Positions 8,933 to 17,310 are shown, counted from the stretch's first letter. The stretch is DNA of 64,000 nt from Tenderia sp965602225 (GCA_965602225.1 CBFCYE010000013.1:8039-72038); one strand, 5' to 3'. Numbers and translations: made by a program. Notes: generated by a model from the sequence alone, not told the origin.

Positions 8933-9577
8933 ATGGCGATTGCTGTTGTAGGTCGTAAAGTTGGAATGACACGTGTCTTTACTGATGCTGGTGACTCAAT
9001 TCCGGTGACTGTGGTTGAAGTTGATCCTAATCGTGTTACTCAGGTGCGTGATTTAGAGCGTGATGGTTATCGTGCTTATCAGGTAACTTCGGGTTCGCGC
9101 AAAGCGAGTCGTGTTACTAAGCCTGCGGCAGGCCACTATGCCAAAGCTGGTGTTGAGGCTGGTCGCGGTTTGTGGGAGTTTCGCCTTGCTGACGGTGAGG
9201 GTGAAGAGATTGCTGTAGGTAATGAAATTAAGGTTGATGTCTTTGAGGTTGGCCAGAAGGTTGATGTTGCAGGCAAGAGCATTGGTAAGGGCTTTCAAGG
9301 TGTAATCAAGCGCTACAATTTCGCCATGCAGGATGCTACTCATGGTAACTCGCTGTCTCATCGTGCGCCGGGTTCGATTGGTCATTGTCAGACTCCGGGT
9401 CGCGTATTCAAAGGTAAGAAAATGTCTGGTCATATGGGTGCAGCCCAAACAACCACGCAGAATCTTGAAATTGTCCGTGTTGATGCAGAACGCAATCTGC
9501 TCTTAATCAGGGGTGCGGTTCCTGGTGCTAAAGGCGGTGATGTTGTGATTCGTCCGTCTGTTAAAGCGCGTTCGTAA
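8933..9577 (+). CDS. rplC: 50S ribosomal protein L3
   Basis: L3 is an early assembly protein of the large subunit that reaches the peptidyl transferase centre with a long loop. The ATG at 8933 is chosen because AGGAG at 8921-8925 lies 7 nt before it, while an in-frame TTG at 8927 would lie 1 nt from the same ribosome binding site. The resulting 214-residue protein starts MAIAVVGRKVGMTRVF, matching the family. The central tip region (HRAPGSIGHCQTPGRVFKG) is intact. Confidence 0.97.
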   Translation: MAIAVVGRKVGMTRVFTDAGDSIPVTVVEVDPNRVTQVRDLERDGYRAYQVTSGSRKASRVTKPAAGHYAKAGVEAGRGLWEFRLADGEGEEIAVGNEIKVDVFEVGQKVDVAGKSIGKGFQGVIKRYNFAMQDATHGNSLSHRAPGSIGHCQTPGRVFKGKKMSGHMGAAQTTTQNLEIVRVDAERNLLLIRGAVPGAKGGDVVIRPSVKARS

Positions 9578-9589
9578 GGAGTTGGGTAA

Positions 9590-10213
9590 ATGGAACTGAA
9601 ACTGGTCACAAAAACTGGCAAAGAATCAACCAAGAGCGTGACTCTTTCGGATGATACTTTCGGTAAAGAATATAATGAAGCTCTGGTCCATCAGGTAGTG
9701 ACTGCCTATATGGCTGGCGCTCGTGCTGGTACTCGCGCACAAAAAACCCGTTCTGAAGTTCGAGGTGGTGGTGCAAAACCTTGGAGACAAAAGGGGACAG
9801 GACGCGCAAGAGCTGGTACAATACGCTCCCCGTTGTGGCGGACAGGTGGTGTAACCTTCGCGGCTGTACCACAGGATCACTCGCAGAAGGTGAATAAGAA
9901 GATGTATCGCGGCGCAATGCGCTCGATTTTGTCTGAACTTGTTCGCCAGGGTCGTCTGGTAGCAATCGACAGCATTAAGCTGGATGCGCCGAAGACTAAA
10001 GAATTGAATGAAAAGCTAAAAGCGATGGGTTTGGAAGGTCGTGTTTTGATGGTTACTGCGGCTGAAGATATCTCTTTATCATTGGCTGCTCGTAACTTGA
10101 TGAATGTTGATGTTACTGAGGCTCGTAGTGTTGATCCGGTTAGCCTGGTTCGCTTTGATAAGATTTTGATGACAGCTGATGCCATCAAACAAGTAGAGGA
10201 GATGTTCGCATGA
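9590..10213 (+). CDS. rplD: 50S ribosomal protein L4
   Basis: L4 lines the nascent peptide tunnel with a long loop. Its tip, rich in Gly, Arg and Lys (RGGGAKPWRQKGTGRARAG), is seen around residues 60-80. The length is 207 residues (Escherichia 201). In Escherichia L4 also represses the S10 operon through the rpsJ leader, but that leader has no room here. The stop codon overlaps the rplW start (ATGA), which indicates translational coupling. Confidence 0.97.
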   Translation: MELKLVTKTGKESTKSVTLSDDTFGKEYNEALVHQVVTAYMAGARAGTRAQKTRSEVRGGGAKPWRQKGTGRARAGTIRSPLWRTGGVTFAAVPQDHSQKVNKKMYRGAMRSILSELVRQGRLVAIDSIKLDAPKTKELNEKLKAMGLEGRVLMVTAAEDISLSLAARNLMNVDVTEARSVDPVSLVRFDKILMTADAIKQVEEMFA

Positions 10214-10506
10214 AAAAAGAGCGTTTAATGAAGGTGCTTCTTGCTCCTCACATCTCTGAAAAGTCGACAACAGTTGCTGATACTAATCAGCAGTTTGTAT
10301 TCAAGGTTGTTCCTGATGCAAACAAGCTTGAGATTAAAAAGGCGGTTGAGCTGATGTTTGATGTAAAAGTCGATGCAGTTCAAGTGTTGAATGTAAAAGG
10401 TAAGTCAAAGCGCGTTGGTCAGATTGCTGGTCGCCGCGTTAATTGGAAAAAGGCCTACGTTAAGCTGATGCCTGGTCAAGATATTGATTTCATGGGTGCG
10501 CAATAA
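10210..10506 (+). CDS. rplW: 50S ribosomal protein L23
   Basis: L23 stands at the exit of the peptide tunnel and is the docking site for trigger factor and SRP. The protein has 98 residues and starts MKKERLMKVLLAPHISEKST, which aligns with the Escherichia start (MIREERLLKVLRAPHVSEK), so the start overlapping rplD is preferred over the internal methionine. The surface glutamate region near residue 18 (ISEKS), which trigger factor uses, is present. Confidence 0.97.
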   Translation: MKKERLMKVLLAPHISEKSTTVADTNQQFVFKVVPDANKLEIKKAVELMFDVKVDAVQVLNVKGKSKRVGQIAGRRVNWKKAYVKLMPGQDIDFMGAQ

Positions 10507-10540
10507 GCGTTAGGCGAGCGAGTATAAGGATTTTATAGTC

Positions 10541-11365
10541 ATGGCATTAGTAAAAACAAAGCCGACTTCAGCAGGCCGAAGGTTTGTTGTTAAGGTTGTG
10601 ACGCCTGAGCTTCACAAGGGTGCGCCTTATGCGCCTCTGCTTGAGAAAAAAATCAAGTCTTCAGGTCGTAACAATGCTGGTCGAATTACTGTTCGTCGTC
10701 GTGGTGGTGGCCATAAACAACACTATCGCGTAGTTGATTTTCGTCGTAATGATAAAGATGGTATTCCTGCGCGCATAGAACGTTTAGAATACGATCCAAA
10801 TCGTAGCGCACACTTGGCTCTGATTCTGTTTTCTGATGGTGAGCGTCGTTATATCATTGCGCCTAAAGGTCTGGTAGCTGGTGACGCAATTGCCGCAGGT
10901 ATTGATGCGCCAATTAAGCCAGGTAGCTGTTTGCCGCTTCGTAATATTCCAGTGGGAACAACGATTCACTGTATTGAGATGAAAGCTGGTAAGGGTGCGC
11001 AGATTGCTCGCAGTGCTGGTGCTGCAGTGCAGCTGGTTGCTAAAGAAGGTGCGCACGCAACATTGCGTCTTCGTTCTGGTGAGATGCGCAAGGTTCTAGC
11101 GGATTGTCGAGCTACCATTGGTGAAGTCGGTAACTCTGAACATGGTCTGCGCTCACTGGGTAAAGCCGGTGCTAATCGCTGGCGTGGTAAGCGTCCAACG
11201 GTTCGTGGTTGTGCAATGAATCCAGTTGATCACCCGCATGGTGGTGGTGAAGGTCGTTCCTCAGGTGGTCGTCATCCTGTAACTCCATGGGGTGTGCCGA
11301 CTAAGGGCTATAAGACTCGCAGCAACAAACGTACGGACAAATTAATTGTTCGTCGTCGTAAGTAA
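10541..11365 (+). CDS. rplB: 50S ribosomal protein L2
   Basis: L2 is needed for subunit association and for the peptidyl transferase centre. The protein has 274 residues (Escherichia 273). The C-terminal block MNPVDHPHGGGEGRSSGG carries the conserved histidine (His229 in Escherichia) implicated in peptidyl transfer. The basic tail TRSNKRTDKLIVRRRK is complete. The gene lies 34 bp after rplW and 22 bp before rpsS. Confidence 0.98.
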   Translation: MALVKTKPTSAGRRFVVKVVTPELHKGAPYAPLLEKKIKSSGRNNAGRITVRRRGGGHKQHYRVVDFRRNDKDGIPARIERLEYDPNRSAHLALILFSDGERRYIIAPKGLVAGDAIAAGIDAPIKPGSCLPLRNIPVGTTIHCIEMKAGKGAQIARSAGAAVQLVAKEGAHATLRLRSGEMRKVLADCRATIGEVGNSEHGLRSLGKAGANRWRGKRPTVRGCAMNPVDHPHGGGEGRSSGGRHPVTPWGVPTKGYKTRSNKRTDKLIVRRRK

Positions 11366-11387
11366 TTTAAAGTAGAGGGCTAGAAAC

Positions 11388-11660
11388 GTGCCACGTTCAG
11401 TCAAAAAAGGTCCATTTATTGATGCTCATCTCCTGAAAAAGGTTGATGCTGCAGTCGAAAAAAATGATCGTCGTCCAGTCAAAACTTGGTCGCGTCGTTC
11501 AATGGTTATGCCACAAATGGTTGGTTTAACTATTGCTATACATAATGGTCGTCAGCATGTGCCTGTTCTGATCAACGAAAACATGGTTGGTCACAAGTTG
11601 GGTGAGTTTTCATCGACTCGTACCTACAGAGGCCATGTTGCAGATAAGAAATCAAGGTAA
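11388..11660 (+). CDS. rpsS: 30S ribosomal protein S19
   Basis: S19 forms a complex with S13 in the 30S head and contacts the A-site tRNA and the intersubunit bridge B1a. The 90-residue sequence starts PRSVKKGPFIDAHLLKKV after the initiator, and the start codon is GTG at 11388. The C-terminal GEFSSTRTYRGHVADKKSR is typical. It lies between rplB and rplV in the standard order. Confidence 0.97.
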   Translation: MPRSVKKGPFIDAHLLKKVDAAVEKNDRRPVKTWSRRSMVMPQMVGLTIAIHNGRQHVPVLINENMVGHKLGEFSSTRTYRGHVADKKSR

Positions 11661-11673
11661 CGGAGTCTAAATA

Positions 11674-12006
11674 ATGGAAACGACTGCAACTTTGAGAAAT
11701 GCTCGCATTTCAGCACAGAAGGTCCGTTTGGTCGCAGATCAAATTCGCGGAATGCGTGTTGAGCCAGCTCTGCAGACTCTTCAATTCAGTACTAAAAAAG
11801 CTGCTGAAATTATGAAGAAGCTGCTTGAGTCAGCTATTGCTAATGCTGAGCACAACGATGGTCTGGACATTGATGAGCTGAAGGTATCAACAGTGTTTGT
11901 TGATGAAGCGGCAACTCACAAACGTATCCGTGCTCGTGCCAAAGGCCGTGCAAACCGAATTCTGAAACGCACTAGCCACATTACTGTGGCTGTTGCTGAG
12001 AAGTAA
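11674..12006 (+). CDS. rplV: 50S ribosomal protein L22
   Basis: L22 contributes a beta-hairpin to the narrowest part of the nascent peptide tunnel. Changes in that hairpin can give macrolide resistance. The 110-residue length is standard, and the hairpin segment (ATHKRIRARAKGRANRILKR) near the C-terminus shows no deletion or duplication. A good Shine-Dalgarno sequence (CGGAG) precedes the ATG. Confidence 0.97.
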   Translation: METTATLRNARISAQKVRLVADQIRGMRVEPALQTLQFSTKKAAEIMKKLLESAIANAEHNDGLDIDELKVSTVFVDEAATHKRIRARAKGRANRILKRTSHITVAVAEK

Positions 12007-12017
12007 GAGAGACTATT

Positions 12018-12698
12018 ATGGGACAAAAAGTTCATCCAACGGGTATACGTCTTGGGATTGTTAAAGACTGGAACTCCAAATGGTATGCAGGTACCAAAGA
12101 TTTTGGTGGTTTTCTTCTTAGTGATCTTAGGGTTCGTGAGTTCTTGCAGAAGGAACTGGCTCAGGCATCGGTAAGCCTTATCCAGATCGAACGTCCTGCA
12201 CGAAATGCGCGTATTACTATTCATACAGCTCGTCCAGGTATTGTGATTGGTAAGAAGGGTGAGGATATTGACAAGCTTCGTAAGAAGGTTGCCAAGATGA
12301 TGGAGCTGCCTGCAGCTGCAGTACACCTAAATATCGAAGAGATTCGTAAGCCAGAGTTGGATGCAACTCTGGTTGCTCAAAGTGTGGCTCAGCAGCTTGA
12401 ACGCCGTATTATGTTTCGTCGCGCTATGAAGCGTGCAGTTACAAACTCGATGCGTTTGGGTGCTTTGGGTATAAAAATTCAGGTTTCAGGGCGTTTGAAT
12501 GGCGCTGAAATCGCACGTACTGAGTGGTACCGTGAAGGTCGTGTACCTCTTCATACTCTGCGTGCTGATATTGATTATGGTGTTGCGTCTGCGCATACGC
12601 CATCTGGAGTAATCGGAATCAAGGTTTGGCTTTTCAAGGGTGAAGTCTTTGGCGATGCTGAAAGCGCTGAAGCTCAAGGAAAAGCTGCTGCTAAGTAA
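12018..12698 (+). CDS. rpsC: 30S ribosomal protein S3
   Basis: S3 forms the mRNA entry site with S4 and S5 and has helicase-assisting and lyase activities described in other systems. The protein has 226 residues. The KH domain of type II contains the loop GRPGIVIGKKGEDI-like segment (residues about 75-85, PGIVIGKKG), and the C-terminal domain contains EWYREGRVPLHTLRADIDYG. The order rplV-rpsC-rplP is conserved. Confidence 0.98.
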   Translation: MGQKVHPTGIRLGIVKDWNSKWYAGTKDFGGFLLSDLRVREFLQKELAQASVSLIQIERPARNARITIHTARPGIVIGKKGEDIDKLRKKVAKMMELPAAAVHLNIEEIRKPELDATLVAQSVAQQLERRIMFRRAMKRAVTNSMRLGALGIKIQVSGRLNGAEIARTEWYREGRVPLHTLRADIDYGVASAHTPSGVIGIKVWLFKGEVFGDAESAEAQGKAAAK

Positions 12699-12712
12699 TA
12701 GGAATTGATAGA

Positions 12713-13126
12713 ATGCTGCAACCTAAAAAAACGAAGTTCCGTAAGATGCATAAAGGCCGTAATTGTGGTCTTGCAAGTCGCGGAAACAAGGTCAGCTTTG
12801 GTGAGTTTGGTCTTAAGGCGGTAGCTCGTGGCCGTATCACTGCTCGCCAGATTGAGGCCGCTCGTCGTGCCATGACTCGTCACGTTAAACGTGGTGGTCG
12901 TATTTGGATTCGTATTTTTCCTGATAAACCTATTACTAACAAGCCTTTGGAAGTTCGTATGGGTAAGGGTAAAGGTAACGTTGAATATTGGGTGGCTGAG
13001 ATTCAACCTGGTCGTATGTTGTATGAAATGGAAGGTGTAACTGAAGAAGTTGCCCGCGAAGCATTTCGTTTAGCATCTGCCAAACTGCCGCTTAAAACAA
13101 CATTCGTGTCTCGGAGCGTGATGTAA
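12713..13126 (+). CDS. rplP: 50S ribosomal protein L16
   Basis: L16 binds near the A site and is added late in 50S assembly. It has 137 residues, one more than Escherichia because of an insertion near residue 24. The conserved arginine in VRMGKGKGN (Arg82 here, Arg81 in Escherichia) is the residue hydroxylated by YcfD/RoxA where that enzyme exists. The stop codon overlaps the rpmC start by one base (TAATG), a sign of coupled translation. Confidence 0.98.
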   Translation: MLQPKKTKFRKMHKGRNCGLASRGNKVSFGEFGLKAVARGRITARQIEAARRAMTRHVKRGGRIWIRIFPDKPITNKPLEVRMGKGKGNVEYWVAEIQPGRMLYEMEGVTEEVAREAFRLASAKLPLKTTFVSRSVM

Positions 13127-13317
13127 TGAAGACGAGTGAAATGAAAGATAAGAATGTCGACGAGTTGAATAAAGAACTCGAAGATTTGTTGCGTGAAGGG
13201 TTTAATCTGCGTATGCAGCTGGGTTCTGGGCAAATGGCACAGAATCATCTGCTTAGGTCGAATCGTCGCAATATTGCGCGAGTCAAAACCGTTTTGAATC
13301 AGAAGGCGAGTGGCTGA
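13126..13317 (+). CDS. rpmC: 50S ribosomal protein L29
   Basis: L29 is a two-helix protein at the tunnel exit beside L23. The 63 residues include the typical C-terminal NHLLRSNRRNIARVKTVLNQK-like helix and an N-terminal helix with LNKELEDLLREGFNLRMQ. It overlaps rplP by one base and ends 2 bp before rpsQ, so these three genes are tightly coupled. Confidence 0.97.
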   Translation: MKTSEMKDKNVDELNKELEDLLREGFNLRMQLGSGQMAQNHLLRSNRRNIARVKTVLNQKASG

Positions 13318-13319
13318 TC

Positions 13320-13589
13320 ATGAGTGAAGATAATAAAACTGCACGTGAAGTTAATGGGCGTGTAGTCAGTAACAAGATGGATAAGACAATTACTGTAATG
13401 GTAGAGCGTCGTGTTAAGCACCCGATGTATAAAAAATACATCAAACGCTCAACAAAATTCCATGCTCACGATGAGACTAATCAGTGTAATGAGGGTGACC
13501 TTGTTACAATTTCGCAGAGCCGTCCTTTGTCTAAAACGAAATCATGGACATTGGTTCGAATTGATGAACGAGCGCCAGAAATCGCTTAA
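13320..13589 (+). CDS. rpsQ: 30S ribosomal protein S17
   Basis: S17 is a primary 16S rRNA binding protein with an OB fold. The protein has 89 residues, with the family segment GRVVSNKMDKTITVMVERRVKH near the N-terminus. It is the last gene of the classical S10 operon. The 48-bp spacer that follows contains only a very short inverted repeat (ACTC/GAGT) and no T run, so transcription probably continues into rplN. Confidence 0.97.
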   Translation: MSEDNKTAREVNGRVVSNKMDKTITVMVERRVKHPMYKKYIKRSTKFHAHDETNQCNEGDLVTISQSRPLSKTKSWTLVRIDERAPEIA

Positions 13590-13637
13590 GTCACGATTGA
13601 TTACGACAGCACTCTAAAGAGTTAGCGGAGACGAAAC

Positions 13638-14006
13638 ATGATTCAAATGCAGTCAAATTTAGACGTGGCGGACAATAGTGGTGCTCGCCGTCTACAGTGC
13701 ATTAAGGTACTGGGTGGCTCAAAACGCCGCTATGCCGGTATCGGCGATATTATTAAGGTAAGTATTAAGGAAGCAATTCCTCGCGGCAAGGTAAAAAAGG
13801 GCGACGTTTATAACGCTGTTGTTGTCCGTACTCGCAAGGGTGTGCGTCGCAGCGATGGATCATTGATCCGCTTTGATGGCAATGCTGCTGTATTGCTGAA
13901 TGCTAACCTGCAACCAATTGGTACTCGTATCTTTGGGCCTGTGACACGTGAGCTGCGTACTGAGCAGTTTATGAAGATTGTGTCTCTTGCACCTGAAGTG
14001 CTTTAA
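13638..14006 (+). CDS. rplN: 50S ribosomal protein L14
   Basis: L14 binds 23S rRNA near the factor-binding site and is contacted by the silencing factor RsfS. The 122-residue length is the usual one, and the start MIQMQSNLDVADNSGARR is diagnostic. It is the first gene of the spc group. A strong Shine-Dalgarno sequence (GCGGAG) lies upstream, and I see no separate promoter in the 48-bp spacer. Confidence 0.98.
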   Translation: MIQMQSNLDVADNSGARRLQCIKVLGGSKRRYAGIGDIIKVSIKEAIPRGKVKKGDVYNAVVVRTRKGVRRSDGSLIRFDGNAAVLLNANLQPIGTRIFGPVTRELRTEQFMKIVSLAPEVL

Positions 14007-14039
14007 GAGTTATTGCGGATTGAAACTAGGTAAATAACG

Positions 14040-14357
14040 ATGCGTAAGATCAAAAAAGGCGATGATGTAATCGTCCTGACAGGTAAAGATAAAGGTAAGC
14101 GCGGAAATGTTCTGAGTGTGACCGCTGATGACCGTGTGTTTGTTGACAATGTCAACATGGTTAAGCGTCATACAAAAGCAAATCCTCAGCGTGGTGTTGC
14201 TGGTGGAATCGTAGAGAAAGAAGCTTCACTAAATCTTTCTAACGTTGCTTTGTTCAATCCAGCGACAAAAAAGGCTGATCGTGTTGGTTTTCGTGTTTTG
14301 GAAGACGGTCGTAAGGTACGTTACTTCAAGTCGAATGACGAAGTAGTTGATATTTAA
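14040..14357 (+). CDS. rplX: 50S ribosomal protein L24
   Basis: L24 is an assembly initiator of the large subunit and carries a KOW motif. The 105-residue protein shows the KOW signature GDDVIVLTGKDKGKRGNV at residues 7-24. In Escherichia the spc mRNA is controlled by S8 binding near the rplX-rplE junction. The 17-bp spacer here offers little room, so any such site must extend into coding sequence. Confidence 0.97.
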   Translation: MRKIKKGDDVIVLTGKDKGKRGNVLSVTADDRVFVDNVNMVKRHTKANPQRGVAGGIVEKEASLNLSNVALFNPATKKADRVGFRVLEDGRKVRYFKSNDEVVDI

Positions 14358-14374
14358 GCGTAAGGTTTTTAGTA

Positions 14375-14914
14375 ATGGCTAGATTGTCAGAATATTATAA
14401 AGAAACTGTAGTTAAACAGCTCATGGAGCAGTTCAACTATGGCAGCGTAATGGAAGTTCCGCGCATCACTAAGATCACTCTAAATATGGGTTTGGGTGAG
14501 GCAGTTGGTGATAAGAAGGTTGTCCAGAATGCAGTTGGTGATATGGAAAAGATTGCAGGTCAAAAGGCAGTCGTTACTCTATCTCGCAAATCAATCGCGG
14601 GTTTTAAAATTCGTGATAACTGGCCAATTGGCTGCAAAGTTACAATGCGTAGTACGCAAATGTACGAATTTCTTGATCGTTTGATCAGTATTGCGATACC
14701 TCGTATCCGTGATTTTCGTGGCGTAAGTGCAAAGTCTTTTGATGGTCACGGCAATTTCAGTATGGGTATTCAAGAACAGATTATCTTTCCTGAGATTGAT
14801 TACGATAAGATTGATGCACTACGTGGTATGGATATAACTATTACCACTACTGCGAAAAATAATGACGAAGGCCGCGCTTTGCTGGCTGCATTTAAATTTC
14901 CATTTAAGGGTTAA
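14375..14914 (+). CDS. rplE: 50S ribosomal protein L5
   Basis: L5 is part of the 5S RNP in the central protuberance and touches the P-site tRNA. The protein has 179 residues, the standard length, with the motif PRITKITLNMGLGEAVGDKK and the C-terminal NNDEGRALLAAFKFPFKG. It ends 5 bp before rpsN. Confidence 0.98.
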   Translation: MARLSEYYKETVVKQLMEQFNYGSVMEVPRITKITLNMGLGEAVGDKKVVQNAVGDMEKIAGQKAVVTLSRKSIAGFKIRDNWPIGCKVTMRSTQMYEFLDRLISIAIPRIRDFRGVSAKSFDGHGNFSMGIQEQIIFPEIDYDKIDALRGMDITITTTAKNNDEGRALLAAFKFPFKG

Positions 14915-14919
14915 GGATT

Positions 14920-15225
14920 ATGGCTAAGACGTCCATGGTTAACCGTGAAATCAAACGTACGCGTATGGTTGCTAAGTATGCAGTTAAGCGTGCTGAATTA
15001 AAAAGCAATATGTTTGATTTGAACTTGAGTCCAGAAGAGCGTGAAGATGCGCAGCGTAAGTTCCACGCGCTGCCACGTGATGCTAGTCCAGTTCGTCAGC
15101 GTAACCGTTGTGCTATAACTGGTCGTCCGCACGGCTATTATCGTAAATTTGGCTTGGCTCGTAATAAGTTGCGTGAAGCTGCGATGCGCGGTGATGTTCC
15201 TGGACTGGTTAAGGCTAGCTGGTAA
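14920..15225 (+). CDS. rpsN: 30S ribosomal protein S14 (zinc-free type)
   Basis: S14 is a late-assembling 30S head protein. The 101-residue length and the lack of the CxxC pairs show the long, zinc-independent type common in gammaproteobacteria. The only cysteine is in NRCAITGRPHGYYRKFG. The gene is followed by a perfect 10-bp hairpin before rpsH. Confidence 0.97.
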   Translation: MAKTSMVNREIKRTRMVAKYAVKRAELKSNMFDLNLSPEEREDAQRKFHALPRDASPVRQRNRCAITGRPHGYYRKFGLARNKLREAAMRGDVPGLVKASW

Positions 15226-15236
15226 GAATATTAAGA

Positions 15237-15261
15237 TGAGGGCTAATTGTGTTAGCCCTCA
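15237..15261 (+). other. Perfect hairpin between rpsN and rpsH
   Basis: TGAGGGCTAA (15237-15246) pairs without mismatch with TTAGCCCTCA (15252-15261) around a 5-nt loop. No T run follows (the next bases are aagaacag), so it is not an intrinsic terminator. It sits 27 bp before the S8 gene, the autoregulator of this operon in Escherichia, and could be an RNA control or processing element. Confidence 0.65.
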
Positions 15262-15288
15262 AAGAACAGACTTTGGAGTAAAACATAA

Positions 15289-15684
15289 ATGAGCATGAGT
15301 GATCCAATCGCTGACATGTTGACCCGGATTCGAAATGGTCAGGCTGCCGATAAGGCAGAGGTGTCTATGCCGTCATCAAAGCTCAAGATTTCTGTTGCAG
15401 AAGTTTTGAAAAGTGAAGGCTATATCGTTGACTTTAAAGTTAGCGATGACAGCGTTAAGCCTGTTCTTGTGGTTGACCTGAAATATTATGAAGGTAAGCC
15501 GGTTATTGCCAAAATTCAACGCGCAAGTCGTCCAGGTGTACGTATGTACAAACCTACAGATGATCTGCCAAAGGTTGATGCTGGCTTGGGTATTGCTATT
15601 GTCTCTACGCCTAAAGGTGTTATGACAGATCGTGCTGCACGTTCTGCCGGTGTAGGTGGCGAAGTAATCTGTTATGTATCGTAA
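15289..15684 (+). CDS. rpsH: 30S ribosomal protein S8
   Basis: S8 binds helix 21 of 16S rRNA and, in Escherichia, represses the spc operon. The 131-residue protein starts MSMSDPIADMLTRIRNGQ and ends AGVGGEVICYVS, both highly conserved. TTTGGAG upstream serves as ribosome binding site. The preceding spacer contains a perfect hairpin that might be part of operon control. Confidence 0.98.
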   Translation: MSMSDPIADMLTRIRNGQAADKAEVSMPSSKLKISVAEVLKSEGYIVDFKVSDDSVKPVLVVDLKYYEGKPVIAKIQRASRPGVRMYKPTDDLPKVDAGLGIAIVSTPKGVMTDRAARSAGVGGEVICYVS

Positions 15685-15697
15685 TTGGTGATCTGCG

Positions 15698-16234
15698 ATG
15701 TCTAGAATTGCTAAAAATCCTGTTCCCGTCCCTTCTGGTGTTGATGTCAGTATTGATGGTCAGGTTGTTACCGTAAAAGGTGCAAAGGGTCAGATGCAAC
15801 AAGTTGTGAACGACCTTGTTAAGGTTGCTCGCAATGATGCGAATGATGTTGTTGTCACTGTTTGTGAAGAGACTAAATCTTCATGGACTATGGCAGGGAC
15901 TACTCGTGCATTGATTAACAATCTCGTTATCGGTGTTAGTGCTGGTTTTGAGAAGAAGCTTCAACTGATTGGTGTTGGTTATCGTGCCCAAGCTCAAGGT
16001 AAGGTTCTTAATCTTACTCTTGGCTTCTCTCATCCGGTTAACTATGCGTTGCCAGAGGGTGTTACGGCTGAAACCCCTAGTCAAACTGAAATTGTTGTAA
16101 AAGGTATCGACAAGCAGAAGGTTGGTCAGGTTGCTGCCGAGATTCGTGCTTATCGTCCACCAGAGCCTTACAAAGGTAAAGGTGTCCGTTACGCTGATGA
16201 ACATGTGGTCCGTAAAGAGGCCAAGAAGAAATAA
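15698..16234 (+). CDS. rplF: 50S ribosomal protein L6
   Basis: L6 lies close to the factor-binding site and the sarcin-ricin loop. Changes in its C-terminal part affect aminoglycoside sensitivity in other bacteria. The protein has 178 residues and two similar domains, with the signature PEPYKGKGVRYADE near residue 155. It starts 13 bp after rpsH. Confidence 0.98.
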   Translation: MSRIAKNPVPVPSGVDVSIDGQVVTVKGAKGQMQQVVNDLVKVARNDANDVVVTVCEETKSSWTMAGTTRALINNLVIGVSAGFEKKLQLIGVGYRAQAQGKVLNLTLGFSHPVNYALPEGVTAETPSQTEIVVKGIDKQKVGQVAAEIRAYRPPEPYKGKGVRYADEHVVRKEAKKK

Positions 16235-16249
16235 TTATTGGATATGGCT

Positions 16250-16603
16250 ATGGATAAGAAGACATCTCGTTTGCGTCGTGCACGCCGTGCACGTGCCAAA
16301 ATTCGTGAATTAGGCGTTTACCGCCTGACCGTTACTCGCACGCCTCGTCATATTTATGCGCAGGTTATTGCGCCAAATGGTAGCGAAGTGTTGGCAAGCG
16401 CATCAACTTTGGACGCTGAAGTGAAGAAAGACTCTTCATATTCAGGTAATTCTGATGCTGCTAAAGCTGTCGGTCGTGCTGTTGCAGAGCGGGCAAAAAC
16501 AGCTGGTGTGACCAAGGTCGCATTTGATCGCTCAGGTTTTAAATATCATGGTCGCATTAAGGCGCTAGCTGATGCTGCCCGTGAAAATGGTCTTGAATTC
16601 TAA
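16250..16603 (+). CDS. rplR: 50S ribosomal protein L18
   Basis: L18 helps to carry 5S rRNA into the large subunit. I place the start at ATG 16250, giving MDKKTSRLRRARRARAK and exactly 117 residues, the Escherichia length. GGA at 16240-16242 then lies 7 nt upstream. In-frame TTG 16238 and ATG 16244 would sit on top of that site. The motif FDRSGFKYHGRIKALADAAR is complete. Confidence 0.95.
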   Translation: MDKKTSRLRRARRARAKIRELGVYRLTVTRTPRHIYAQVIAPNGSEVLASASTLDAEVKKDSSYSGNSDAAKAVGRAVAERAKTAGVTKVAFDRSGFKYHGRIKALADAARENGLEF

Positions 16604-16614
16604 AGGAACTGACT

Positions 16615-17118
16615 GTGGCAAATTTTGAAAAAGCGACTGGCGATGGCCTGCAAGAAAAACTTGTATCTGTACGCCGCGTAGCCAAAGTAGTAAAAGGTGG
16701 TCGTATCTTCGGCTTTTCTGCACTGACTGTTGTTGGTGATGGGAATGGTCGTGTCGGATACGGTACTGGCAAGGCGCGTGAAGTTCCTGCAGCAATTCAG
16801 AAAGCGATGGAAGCTGCACGCAAAAACATGGTTAACGTCAACCTGAATGAAGGAACTCTTCAGCATGCGCTGAATGGTGTTCATGGTGCTGCAAAGGTCT
16901 ATATGCAGCCTGCCTCACAAGGTACAGGTATCATTGCTGGTGGCGCGATGCGCGCAGTATTTGAGGTTGTTGGTGTTCATAATGTTCTTGCCAAGTGTAT
17001 TGGTTCAAGTAATCCGATAAATGTTGTTCAGGCTACCATTAAGGGTTTGGATAACATGGCTGATCCAGAGTCGGTTGCTGCCAAACGTGGCAAAACTGTA
17101 AAAGAAATTATGGGTTAA
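16615..17118 (+). CDS. rpsE: 30S ribosomal protein S5
   Basis: S5 takes part in decoding accuracy and in mRNA entry; the loop around residues 20-30 is where spectinomycin resistance changes arise. The protein has 167 residues (Escherichia 167) and starts at GTG 16615, with AAGGA 7 nt upstream. The double-stranded RNA binding fold with VRRVAKVVKGGRIFGFSAL is intact and of normal sequence. Confidence 0.97.
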   Translation: MANFEKATGDGLQEKLVSVRRVAKVVKGGRIFGFSALTVVGDGNGRVGYGTGKAREVPAAIQKAMEAARKNMVNVNLNEGTLQHALNGVHGAAKVYMQPASQGTGIIAGGAMRAVFEVVGVHNVLAKCIGSSNPINVVQATIKGLDNMADPESVAAKRGKTVKEIMG

Positions 17119-17122
17119 TTCC

Positions 17123-17308
17123 ATGGCTGATAAAAAGTTAAAAGTTAAATTGGTACGCAGCGCGAATGGTCGGTTGGCCTCTCATAAAGCTTGTGTATCT
17201 GGTTTGGGATTGCGTCGTATGCACCAGACAGTTGAAGTGGAAGATACTCCAAGTGTGCGCGGCATGATCAATAAAGTTTATTACATGGTCAAGATTGAGG
17301 AAGGCTGA
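17123..17308 (+). CDS. rpmD: 50S ribosomal protein L30
   Basis: L30 is a small non-essential 50S protein of some bacterial groups. The 61 residues contain the ferredoxin-like fold signature KVKLVRSANGRLASHKACVS and the helix with RGMINKVYYMVKIEE. It starts 4 bp after rpsE and ends 2 bp before rplO. Confidence 0.96.
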   Translation: MADKKLKVKLVRSANGRLASHKACVSGLGLRRMHQTVEVEDTPSVRGMINKVYYMVKIEEG

Positions 17309-17310
17309 AT

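Noticed and set aside
9606..9965. Minus-strand reading frames over rplD and other ribosomal genes
   Set aside because: They mirror the codon bias of the true genes on the plus strand and have no ribosome binding sites or conserved products.
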